Shown here one piece after another: positions 1 to 5,621 of a stretch of 10,624 nucleotides of DNA; position 1 is the stretch's first letter, and the number at the start of each line of letters is the position of its first letter. Below the pieces are notes generated by a model, which was not told where the DNA came from, did no database searches, and was given only the letters and a program-made list of their open reading frames with translations. The stretch covers positions 1 through 10,624 of the forward strand of contig JAEZYW010000233.1 in assembly GCA_023418835.1 (NCBI GenBank), given 5' to 3'. This DNA comes from Bacillota bacterium (lineage in GTDB: Bacteria > Bacillota > Clostridia > Tissierellales > Peptoniphilaceae). The position numbers and the translations under genes were made by a program.

Positions 1-25
1 TAGAGTGACCCCAAAAAGTTGGACT
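1..25 (-). repeat. IS terminal inverted repeat, left end (element 3' end)
   Basis: TGACCCC followed by an A-run and TTGGAC (6-24) matches the complement of the other element end. There is about one mismatch in the C-run/A-run and one at the G before TTGGAC. The outermost five bases (TAGAG) match the other end (TGCAC) only partly. Confidence 0.75.
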
Positions 26-28
26 TTA

Positions 29-67
29 TAGAGTAAGTATAAATATTTGTACTTACTCTATTTTTTT
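29..67 (+). terminator. Hairpin terminator facing into the IS left end
   Basis: A perfect 11-bp stem (TAGAGTAAGTA at 29-39, TACTTACTCTA at 50-60) with a 10-nt AT-rich loop is followed by seven Ts (61-67). The T-tract is on the plus strand only, so it stops transcription entering the element from its left flank, antisense to the transposase. On the minus strand the same hairpin follows the orfB stop codon but has no U-tract after it. Confidence 0.7.
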
Positions 68-69
68 GC

Positions 70-870
70 TTAAGCAGTTAACACCTTTTTTCTATATTCA
101 ACTGGACTTAACCAGTTGAGTTTCTCTTTTATCCTTTTGGTATTGTAGTATTCTATATATTCTGTTATTGCTTTTTCCAATTCTTTATAGCTTTTATAAA
201 TTTTTCTGTGATAAATTTCTCTTTTTAAAATCCCAAAGAAATTTTCTATTGGCGCGTTGTCATAGCAATTTCCTTTTCTTGACATACTTTGAAATATTTT
301 ATTGTCTTTTAATAATTCTTGATATTCAGTCATTTGATATGCCCAGCCTCTATCTGAGTGGAAGGTTCTTCGATATTGACAGCCTTGTGTCTTTTTAATG
401 GCTTCTACTAGACCTTCCATCATTGTTATTTTGTTAGGTTGGGGAGATATCTTAAAACTTATTATTTCTAAGTTGTATAAGTCCATATAGGGATCTAAGT
501 AAAGTTTCTTTATCTGTAGCTTCCCTAATAAATCTTCTTCATAGTATTTAAATTCTGTGGTATCTGTAGTTATTTTTTGATAGGGTATGTGTGTTTCAAA
601 TCTTCTGTTTATTCTATTGGGACAGATTCTACCTATTACTCCTTTGTAACTACTATATTGTTTATACCTTTTACTGTAAGATGTAACTTGAATTCCTAAT
701 TCTTGGCAAATTCTTTGCACTTTCTTTTTATTAACTTTTATATCTTTTTTTCTTAGTTCCTTGTGAAGTCGCCGATATCCAAAGTCTTTATGTTCTTGAC
801 GAAGGGATAGGATTTCTTCTTTTAATTCTTTATTTTTATCAGGTTGTAACCACTTGTTTTGCCAATACAT
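70..870 (-). CDS. IS3-family transposase OrfB (DDE catalytic part)
   Basis: This is the catalytic half of an IS3/IS150-type transposase, which cuts and joins the IS ends through a DDE integrase core. Residues 1-60 (GYRRLHKELR) are the C-terminal part of the HTH_21 region. The rve core carries D103 (TTDTTEF), D173 (HSDRGWAY) and E209 (CYDNAPIENFFG), and the D-to-E spacing of 35 residues is the canonical IS3 value. The ATG used here is not the true beginning. The frame is open upstream to position 1002 and encodes typical OrfB N-terminal sequence (HKLRERYLLNEILESV) with no ATG, GTG or TTG. The functional protein is therefore expected to be an OrfAB fusion made by -1 frameshifting. The gene ends close to the left inverted repeat. 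All catalytic residues are present and no disruption is seen. Confidence 0.92.
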   Translation of the reverse strand: MYWQNKWLQPDKNKELKEEILSLRQEHKDFGYRRLHKELRKKDIKVNKKKVQRICQELGIQVTSYSKRYKQYSSYKGVIGRICPNRINRRFETHIPYQKITTDTTEFKYYEEDLLGKLQIKKLYLDPYMDLYNLEIISFKISPQPNKITMMEGLVEAIKKTQGCQYRRTFHSDRGWAYQMTEYQELLKDNKIFQSMSRKGNCYDNAPIENFFGILKREIYHRKIYKSYKELEKAITEYIEYYNTKRIKEKLNWLSPVEYRKKVLTA

Positions 871-911
871 ATATGTGGATTTTGGAAAATTTACAGATTC
901 AAGAATCTCAT

Positions 912-1490
912 TTAATAGGTATCTTTCTCGGAGTTTGTGGATGATTCTTGATTTAATTTCATTTTCTCTTTTAGCCTCAAACTCCTGAGCAATTCCAAGT
1001 ATTCAGTTTTAATTTTTAACATGTGGTTTTCATGTTCTAATTCTTGGATTTTGTTTTTTGCTTCTTCCAATTCGTCAGATGGAATGTTGATTTCTTCTTC
1101 TTTATTTTTAGGCTTCTTATTATCTTCTTTCATTTTCCTAGGTCTTCCTCTCTTAGCAGAAAGTCCATCTATTCCATATTCTTGGTATCTTTTTCGCCAA
1201 TTGGCTATCATTGACGGATTAGTGATACCAAATTCATTGGCGACTTCTCGATAGGACATTTCGCTAGCTTCATAAAGTGCTAATACTTCCAATTTTAATT
1301 CTACACTGTATGAATTTTTTTTGCGAGAGCGTTTTAATCCTTCAATGCCAAAAATTTTATAATTATTCACCCATCTTTTTACTTGTGATGGATTAATATC
1401 ATGTTTTTCACCTAATGAATTTAAACCAATTTTTCCTTCTAAATATTCACTTACGATTTTTAATTTGAAATCGAAATTATACTTTGCCAT
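912..1490 (-). CDS. IS3-family transposase OrfA (double helix-turn-helix)
   Basis: This is the 192-aa regulatory and DNA-binding protein of the IS, and the N-terminal part of the OrfAB transposase. It has two helix-turn-helix units, about residues 8-50 (INPSQVKRWVNNYKIFG) and 63-105 (YREVANEFGITNPSMIANW). A basic KRGRPRK stretch at 113-119 resembles the AT-hook core. A leucine-rich coiled coil follows at about 138-170 (LEEAKNKIQELEHENHMLK), the usual IS3 multimerisation zipper. The start is an ATG 6-7 nt behind an AAGGGGG ribosome binding site just inside the right inverted repeat. The last ~30 codons overlap the N-terminal part of the orfB frame, which lies in the -1 register. Two HTH units and this length fit the IS150 group. 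Confidence 0.9.
   Translation of the reverse strand: MAKYNFDFKLKIVSEYLEGKIGLNSLGEKHDINPSQVKRWVNNYKIFGIEGLKRSRKKNSYSVELKLEVLALYEASEMSYREVANEFGITNPSMIANWRKRYQEYGIDGLSAKRGRPRKMKEDNKKPKNKEEEINIPSDELEEAKNKIQELEHENHMLKIKTEYLELLRSLRLKEKMKLNQESSTNSEKDTY
968..986 (-). other. Candidate -1 programmed frameshift site (orfA to orfB)
   Basis: In the orfA frame the minus strand reads CTA AAA GAG. The AAA codon can slip back one base on A_AAA_G (972-968) and re-pair perfectly, then continue as AAA AGA GAA in the orfB frame. An SD-like AGGAG (986-982) lies 9 nt upstream, the spacing of known stimulators of -1 shifting in IS3 elements. The register difference between the two frames is exactly -1. The motif is a weaker slippery site than the A6G heptamer of classical IS3 elements, so the exact slip point is inferred. 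Confidence 0.55.
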
Positions 1491-1516
1491 ATAAAAACCC
1501 CCTTACTTGAACTTCT

Positions 1517-1541
1517 GGTCCAAGTTTTGGGGGTCAGTGCA
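1517..1541 (-). repeat. IS terminal inverted repeat, right end (element 5' end)
   Basis: The plus strand reads GGTCCAAGTTTTGGGGGTCA then GTGCA. Its complement starts TGCACTGACCCCC, the expected TG-start of an IS150-type end. It lies just upstream of the orfA ribosome binding site. Confidence 0.75.
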
Positions 1542-1712
1542 TCTTTTAATTTTGAAATGGTATTTTTATATTGACTTTATAATTTTTTGCCTCAATTGGT
1601 ATAAAAAATTTTTATATTTTAATTCCTGTAGTAGGTTGTAATATTTTAAAAATTGAGTTTTACATAAATTTATGATGATAAAATCATATAAATCACTAGA
1701 AAAGTTTAAATT

Positions 1713-1742
1713 GCCATATATAACAAATTGTTAATATATGGC
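1713..1742. repeat. 30-bp imperfect palindrome in intergenic DNA
   Basis: A perfect 9-bp outer arm pair, GCCATATAT (1713-1721) and ATATATGGC (1734-1742), encloses nested AACAA/TTGTT arms separated by one A. It sits in the 284-bp gap between the IS and the 3' end of the glutaredoxin-like gene. There is no T-run beside either arm, so it is not a normal intrinsic terminator. The rest of this gap shows no gene. Confidence 0.6.
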
Positions 1743-1825
1743 GGATAGTAATAAATTATGCAATTAAAATTATTTACGCAGTAATTATGAAATAAACAAA
1801 TTAAAAGTTATTAATAAACAAAATA

Positions 1826-2056
1826 CTAAAAATTTTCTTGTAAATATTTTACTATGTCATTGGACTCGTAGATATATTTATTGTCTGCGTACAAACATGG
1901 AACCTGTAATTTGCCTCCATTTTCAATTAAATAGTCCCTATCTTCTATACTTTCAGATATATTAACTATTTCAATTCCAGATATTTTGTTTGTGTTAATA
2001 TAATTTTTAACCTTATCGCAGTATGGACATACTGTTGAAGTATATAGTTTTTTCAT
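1826..2056 (-). CDS. Glutaredoxin-like thiol-disulfide oxidoreductase
   Basis: This is a 76-aa single-domain glutaredoxin-fold protein, probably cytosolic. It contains the dithiol motif CPYC at residues 10-13 after the first beta strand (KKLYTSTVCPYC). The cis-proline is at P53 in QVPCLY, followed by YESNDIVKYL at 63-72, which matches the GSH-binding C-terminal segment (usually G/ES-DI) of glutaredoxins and the N-terminal domain of GST-like proteins. It would reduce disulfides or mixed disulfides. Many clostridia lack glutathione, so the physiological thiol is unknown. An extra cysteine (C54) directly after the cis-proline is unusual. The ATG follows an AAAGGAGG site (2068-2075) with an 11-nt spacer, which is long. 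The gene is monocistronic and divergent from the aldolase gene. No clear terminator is seen after it. Confidence 0.85.
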   Translation of the reverse strand: MKKLYTSTVCPYCDKVKNYINTNKISGIEIVNISESIEDRDYLIENGGKLQVPCLYADNKYIYESNDIVKYLQENF

Positions 2057-2087
2057 GATATATTCATCCTCCTTTCATAATTTCTAT

Positions 2088-2115
2088 ACAATAATAACAT
2101 TTATCAAAATATCAA
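2088..2115 (-). promoter_or_regulatory. Probable promoter of the glutaredoxin-like gene
   Basis: On the minus strand a -35 box TTGATA (2115-2110) and a -10 box TATTGT (2093-2088) are separated by 16 nt. They lie just upstream of the AAAGGAGG site. Confidence 0.45.
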
Positions 2116-2133
2116 TAAGTAGTTTATATTACA

Positions 2134-2163
2134 TTGTGCTTGGTTTTACTGTGCAAATAAAAT
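2134..2163 (+). promoter_or_regulatory. Possible promoter of the aldolase operon
   Basis: TTGTGC (2134-2139) and TAAAAT (2158-2163) are 18 nt apart, about 40 bases upstream of the aldolase start. The -10 is good and the -35 is weak, which would suit a promoter needing an activator. Other assignments in this AT-rich stretch are possible. Confidence 0.3.
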
Positions 2164-2205
2164 ATTTAGATTAGAATTTATTAAAATACTTAAGGAGTGA
2201 TAAAA

Positions 2206-3120
2206 ATGATTAGACCAGAAGGTTCTTGGGTTGCTATGCCGACACCATTTACTGCTGATAACAAAATTGATTTTGCGGGATATGAGGTATTGATTGAAAG
2301 GCAAATTAAGTACGGAACTTCATTGCTATTTGTTTTAGGATCATGCAGTGAGGTGACTTTATTAACTTTAGAAGAAAAAAAATCTATAGTTAAAGAAGTT
2401 GTTAAAATGACAAAAGGCAGAATTCCTGTATTTTTTAATGCTTCTGCAGCTTCAACAAAAGAAAGTGTGGAATTTGCAAAGTTTATTGAAGCCGAAGGTG
2501 GAGATGGTGTAATATTTACTGTTCCACCATATGTATTAATTCCAGATGAATCAGTTTTTTACCATTTTGACGAATGTATGAGTGCAGTAAATATTCCTGT
2601 TGGAATTTATAATAATCCATCTAGATTAGGGGTAATAGTAGAACCTGATATCATTCAAAGGTTAGCAGATAGACACGAAAATTTTGTTGTTGTAAAGGAA
2701 GCTGTTGGAAGTGTTGAACATTTAGTTAATGTAAAACGTAATCTAGGAGATAGGCTAAATATATTATGTTGTGACGCTCCTGGGTACTCAATAGTTATTC
2801 CTACATTGGCTATAGGTGGCAATGGTACAGCAAATATAGGTGCAAATATTATTCCTGAAGAGGTTGCTATTTACTCTAAACCATGGGATACAATAGAACA
2901 AATGGAAATATCAAGAAAAGAATACTTCAAATGGTTCCCGCTCTTAGAAGCATTGTACTGGTATTCTAATCCTATAGTAATAAAAGCTGCCTTAAATATT
3001 CTTGGATTACCAGGAGGGAGCTTAAGAAAACCATACAGAAACCTAGCGGGAGATGAGTTAAAAAATTTAGAAAAATTGATGCGTGATTTAGGAGTTATTG
3101 AAAAATATGGACAAAAATAA
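2206..3120 (+). CDS. DapA/NanA-superfamily class I aldolase or lyase
   Basis: This is a 304-aa TIM-barrel enzyme of the DHDPS/N-acetylneuraminate lyase family. These enzymes bind an alpha-keto acid as a Schiff base and catalyse aldol addition, cleavage or dehydration. Visible landmarks are PTPFTADNKID (13-22), the Schiff-base lysine K164 in VVVKEA, the catalytic tyrosine Y135 with the substrate-carboxylate arginine R140 in IYNNPSRLG, and the glycine-rich GGNGTANIGANI segment (204-215). The usual GTTGE/GSTGE loop is GSCSEV (45-50), so the threonine pair of DHDPS is replaced. This argues against true DapA and for another oxo-acid substrate. The length is normal. The ATG at 2206 is chosen because AAGGAG (2192-2197) lies 8 nt before it; the in-frame GTG at 2197 lies inside that site. 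The 3' end overlaps the PPC gene by 14 bases, so the two are co-translated. The nearby TAXI transporter suggests a role in catabolism of an imported acid; this is an inference. Confidence 0.85.
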   Translation: MIRPEGSWVAMPTPFTADNKIDFAGYEVLIERQIKYGTSLLFVLGSCSEVTLLTLEEKKSIVKEVVKMTKGRIPVFFNASAASTKESVEFAKFIEAEGGDGVIFTVPPYVLIPDESVFYHFDECMSAVNIPVGIYNNPSRLGVIVEPDIIQRLADRHENFVVVKEAVGSVEHLVNVKRNLGDRLNILCCDAPGYSIVIPTLAIGGNGTANIGANIIPEEVAIYSKPWDTIEQMEISRKEYFKWFPLLEALYWYSNPIVIKAALNILGLPGGSLRKPYRNLAGDELKNLEKLMRDLGVIEKYGQK

Positions 3121-3511
3121 CTTTCACATTATTGAAATAGCGGCAAATCAAAATGTGAAAGATGTTTTAAATGAATATTTAGTTAATAATGGAATACAAA
3201 GAGGTTATATTCTAAATGCAATTGGATCATTATTAAAATGTAAATTAAATAACCCGCAAAATAAAGTGTTTCCAATAGAAGTAAAATTGAGTGTTTATAG
3301 TGAACCAATGGAAATAATAAGTTTTTCAGGTGAAGTTTTTCCAAGTTGTGAATTAGAGGAAAACTTAAAAAAAGTTTATGAAAATACCAATGATTTATTT
3401 TTACACATTCATACAGGAGTTGCCTTGAACGATTCCAAAGTAGTTGGGGGCGGACTAGTTGATGCTCAAGTATTTAGAAATTTGAAAATATTTTTTTTGG
3501 AAGTAAAATAA
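3107..3511 (+). CDS. PPC/DUF296-domain protein
   Basis: This 134-aa protein consists of one PPC (plant and prokaryote conserved, DUF296) domain. The diagnostic stretches are GYILNAIGSL (33-42), MEIISFSGEV (68-77) and LHIHTGVALND (99-109), followed by VVGGGLVDAQV (112-122). Prokaryotic members form trimers and typically keep an HxH...GGH zinc-site signature. Here H100 and H102 are present but the third histidine is replaced by glycine (GGGL at 114-117), so metal binding may be lost or changed. The biochemical role of bacterial PPC proteins is mostly unknown. The gene overlaps the aldolase gene by 14 bases, which indicates coupling and a shared pathway. The ATG at 3107 is preferred, with GGAG 12 nt upstream; an in-frame TTG at 3098 is closer (3 nt) and would add three residues. 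A terminator follows. Confidence 0.8.
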   Translation: MDKNNFHIIEIAANQNVKDVLNEYLVNNGIQRGYILNAIGSLLKCKLNNPQNKVFPIEVKLSVYSEPMEIISFSGEVFPSCELEENLKKVYENTNDLFLHIHTGVALNDSKVVGGGLVDAQVFRNLKIFFLEVK

Positions 3512-3529
3512 TGTTTGTAATACACGATT

Positions 3530-3577
3530 AAAGAGGTGTGTTTTCTGAGTTAACAGAGGACATACCTCTTTATTTTG
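3530..3577 (+). terminator. Intrinsic terminator of the aldolase/PPC operon
   Basis: The 12-bp stem AAAGAGGTGTGT (3530-3541) with ACATACCTCTTT (3560-3571) contains one G-U pair, has an 18-nt loop and is followed by ATTTTGT. Confidence 0.75.
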
Positions 3578-3654
3578 TAAAGTTAAGTTTTGTAATCTCA
3601 TTTGAATTAATTAGCAATGTCGGCTTTGATTAATTAGGTAATAAAAGAATATGT

Positions 3655-3683
3655 TTGACTATCATATAATATTTAGATATTAT
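3655..3683 (+). promoter_or_regulatory. Promoter of the Crp/Fnr-family gene
   Basis: TTGACT (3655-3660) and TATTAT (3678-3683) are separated by exactly 17 nt, close to the sigma-A consensus, with transcription expected from about 3690. A palindrome covers the -10 box and start region (separate entry). Confidence 0.7.
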
Positions 3684-3694
3684 TTAAAATAATA
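3678..3694. promoter_or_regulatory. Palindrome over the -10 region, possible operator
   Basis: TATTATTTAAAATAATA is a perfect palindrome around a central A, with 8-bp arms. It starts at the -10 box and runs to the expected transcription start, so a protein bound here would block RNA polymerase. Autoregulation by the Crp-like protein is possible, but the site is pure A+T and lacks the TGTGA or TTGAT half-sites of classical Crp/Fnr targets. Confidence 0.3.
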
Positions 3695-3722
3695 ACATAA
3701 TTATAAGGATGTGAGTTAATTT

Positions 3723-4403
3723 GTGGTAAATTTCAATACTAATAATCTGATTTTTTATGAGAAGAAAAACTCCGAGTTAGAAAAAATAATTATAAAAAAT
3801 GGCAAAAAAGTTGAAATAAAAAGAGGAACAATTTTTAAGAATGAGGGAGATGATTTAAGAGATATATTTTTTATAATAAATGGTAGGACAAGACATTATA
3901 TGATGGACGAAATGGGAATGGAAAAAATATTATATGTGTTAACAAAAGGATGGTTTTTTGGAGAATCTAACCTTATACTTGATCAAGTAAAAACAAGTTT
4001 ATATTCTGTTGCTGAAGTAGATACCACGATTTACATAATTAGCAATGATGTAGCTATACATTTAATTGATACTAATAAATTGTTTAGAGACTCGGTGATA
4101 CAGTCGTTTGCGTATAAAACTATAATATTAAGGAATGAAATAGAAAATCTTGTCTTTAATTCAGCAAAGGATAGGTTAAAAAGGTTTTTTTGCGCTAATG
4201 TAAACTTAGACGAGATTTCAGATGAAGAATGGATTAATATTAATACTAAATATACTCATTATGAAATAGGATTATTAGTAGGAAGTTCAAGGGTCACAAT
4301 TACTAAGATGATAGCTAACTTAGCTGAGTCAAACTTCCTAAGAATTGTGAATAATAGAATTCAAATTAATAAGAACGAATATTTTAAATTTATAGAAAGT
4401 TAA
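3723..4403 (+). CDS. Crp/Fnr-family transcriptional regulator
   Basis: This 226-aa regulator has an N-terminal cyclic-nucleotide-binding-type beta barrel (about 25-115; RGTIFKNEGDDLRDIFFIING, WFFGESNLI), a dimerisation helix (about 118-150) and a C-terminal winged helix with the recognition segment at about 179-202 (HYEIGLLVGSSRVTITKMI). The phosphate-binding cassette of Crp (an Arg-Ser/Thr pair after the GEL segment) is not conserved here, so cAMP is an unlikely ligand. There is no cysteine cluster for an iron-sulfur centre (only C157). The recognition helix reads SSRVT rather than the SRET of Crp, so the target sequence should differ. The start is GTG at 3723, with a poorly spaced AAGGA at 3705-3709. 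The gene is monocistronic, between the aldolase/PPC operon and the TRAP operon, so local control of these is the simplest hypothesis. Confidence 0.87.
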   Translation: MVNFNTNNLIFYEKKNSELEKIIIKNGKKVEIKRGTIFKNEGDDLRDIFFIINGRTRHYMMDEMGMEKILYVLTKGWFFGESNLILDQVKTSLYSVAEVDTTIYIISNDVAIHLIDTNKLFRDSVIQSFAYKTIILRNEIENLVFNSAKDRLKRFFCANVNLDEISDEEWININTKYTHYEIGLLVGSSRVTITKMIANLAESNFLRIVNNRIQINKNEYFKFIES

Positions 4404-4422
4404 AAAATTTTACTGTTTCATT

Positions 4423-4459
4423 AAACAATGTAGTCAAGACTACATTGTTTCTTTCTTTA
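4423..4459 (+). terminator. Terminator after the Crp/Fnr-family gene
   Basis: A perfect 13-bp inverted repeat, AAACAATGTAGTC (4423-4435) and GACTACATTGTTT (4438-4450), has only two bases between the arms and is followed by the T-rich CTTTCTTTA. The symmetry is strong but the U-tract is interrupted, so termination may be leaky. Confidence 0.6.
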
Positions 4460-4518
4460 TAGTATTGAAGTAGAATAAAGATTATTATTAATGCAAGTAA
4501 GTATTATTTGTTACTAAA

Positions 4519-4532
4519 GTAAAACGTTTCCA
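4519..4532. promoter_or_regulatory. cre-like site upstream of the TRAP operon
   Basis: GTAAAACGTTTCCA has the AAACGTTT core of LacI/CcpA-type operators. On the minus strand it reads TGGAAACGTTTTAC, which differs from the cre pattern TGNAANCGNNNNCA only by AC for CA at the end. It overlaps a second small palindrome, TTACTAAAGTAA (4511-4522). It lies about 80 bases before the receptor gene; no convincing -35/-10 pair was found in this leader. Confidence 0.3.
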
Positions 4533-4608
4533 AAAAGAGGGGGGAGATTTAGTTTACAAATAGCACTTACAATTAAAGGTTTACATATTATTTTATTGGA
4601 GGCAAATT

Positions 4609-5598
4609 ATGAGAAAAAGAAAAGTATCACTTGTTTTATATGCGTTAATAATTTTGTTGGCTACATATATTACAGGCTGCGAAAGTAACTCTGGTTCTAT
4701 TGAAGCTGAGAAGGAAGATTTAAGTATAGGTACGTCTACTACTGGAGGTAATTATTATTTAGTTGGCAGTGGTTGGGCAAACTTAATAACCAATGAGTCA
4801 GAGTACAATGTTTCATCTGAAGTAACAGGCGGGAGTACTGCAAATATGACTATGGTTCAAAATGGAGAAATAGACTTTGGAATTACAATGGGTTCAATAA
4901 TTGTAGAAGGCCTTGTAGGAGAGGCTGATTGGACTCAGGGGAAAACGACGGATAAGATTAGAACACTTTTCCCTTTATATCCATCGCATTTAACTGTATA
5001 TAGCATAAAAAGTAAGGGAATAGATAGTATTAATGATTTAAATAATATGAGAGTGGGAACTGGAAATTTAGGTGCAGGAGTTGACAGTATCGCAAAAAGA
5101 ATTTTTGAATTATTAGAAGTTGTTCCAAAAAATTATCATAACGATAGCCATGGAAATACTGTAACGGCAGTGGGAGATGATGTAATTGATGTCGGTGTAT
5201 CTTTTCAAAATCCACCATATCCTGCTTTAATGGATTTAGAAACAGGTAAAGATGTTTCCTTTGTAGCCTTAACTCAAGATGAGATAGATACAATATTACA
5301 AGACATGCCATATTTGTATCAAGGTAAAATCCCTGCTGGATCATACAAAGGTAATGATGCGGATATAGATACTGTAACTGATTGGAACTGGATTGTTTGC
5401 AACGAAGATTTAGATGAAGATCTAGTATACAAAATAGTAAAATCTACATTTGAAAATAAAGAAAAATTGTTAAGCATACACAGAGCTTTAGAAAATGTAG
5501 ATGTAGAAAATTATCAATATTCAACTACAAAACTACATAGTGGAGTAATTAAATATCTTGAGGAAAATAATATAGAAGTTCCTAATGAATTAAAATAA
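4609..5598 (+). CDS. TAXI-family TRAP transporter solute-binding lipoprotein
   Basis: This is the 329-aa extracytoplasmic receptor of a TRAP transporter of the TAXI type, which captures a solute outside the membrane and delivers it to the permease. A positively charged start (MRKRK), a hydrophobic stretch and a lipobox ITGC give lipid attachment at C24, as expected for a Gram-positive receptor. The mature part opens with the TAXI hallmark LSIGTSTTGGNYYLVGSGW (39-57). It continues with a GGSTANMTMVQNGEIDFGI segment (74-92) and DLNNMRVGTGNLGAG further on. Characterised TAXI systems are few, and the ligand (probably an organic acid or amino acid) cannot be read from sequence. The ATG has a TTGGAGG ribosome binding site 7 nt upstream. 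The permease gene follows after 23 nt, so the two form an operon. Confidence 0.9.
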   Translation: MRKRKVSLVLYALIILLATYITGCESNSGSIEAEKEDLSIGTSTTGGNYYLVGSGWANLITNESEYNVSSEVTGGSTANMTMVQNGEIDFGITMGSIIVEGLVGEADWTQGKTTDKIRTLFPLYPSHLTVYSIKSKGIDSINDLNNMRVGTGNLGAGVDSIAKRIFELLEVVPKNYHNDSHGNTVTAVGDDVIDVGVSFQNPPYPALMDLETGKDVSFVALTQDEIDTILQDMPYLYQGKIPAGSYKGNDADIDTVTDWNWIVCNEDLDEDLVYKIVKSTFENKEKLLSIHRALENVDVENYQYSTTKLHSGVIKYLEENNIEVPNELK

Positions 5599-5621
5599 AA
5601 ATTTTCAATCTAAAAGGATGG

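Larger units (their letters stand above)
1..1541 (-). mobile_element. IS3-family (IS150-like) insertion sequence, nearly complete
   Basis: The element carries orfA and orfB on the minus strand, in the arrangement of the IS3 family, IS150 group. The ends are imperfect inverted repeats: the left end reads TAGAGTGACCCCAAAAAGTT, and the complement of the right end (1541 downwards) reads TGCACTGACCCCCAAAACTT. Both continue into TTGGAC. The strongest match starts at TGACCCC (6 and 1536). IS150-group ends normally begin TG and end CA; the right end fits this at 1541, but the left shows TA at base 1, so the left border is at base 1 or just outside the window. The left flank is missing, so no target duplication can be checked. 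Both reading frames look intact, so the element may be active. It lies downstream of the glutaredoxin-like gene, in the same orientation. Confidence 0.88.

Noticed and set aside
1551..1620. Promoter directed away from the IS using TTGACT near 1572 and TATAAA downstream
   Set aside because: The two boxes are about 23 nt apart, no gene lies downstream on the plus strand before 2206, and AT-rich DNA produces such matches by chance.
1713..1742. Palindrome as terminator of the glutaredoxin-like gene
   Set aside because: It lies more than 80 bases after the stop codon and has no T-run on the minus strand; kept only as an unexplained repeat.
2101..2118. TTGAT/ATCAA words as an Fnr-type operator between the divergent genes
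   Set aside because: The two TTGAT-like words are direct rather than inverted repeats, and one of them is better explained as the -35 box of the glutaredoxin-like gene.
2197..2205. GTG start for the aldolase three codons upstream
   Set aside because: The GTG lies within the AAGGAGTG ribosome binding site itself; the ATG at 2206 is correctly spaced.
5030..5344. 104-codon open frame opposite the TAXI receptor gene
   Set aside because: The sense strand encodes a clear conserved receptor; the antisense translation shows no domain and no start signals.
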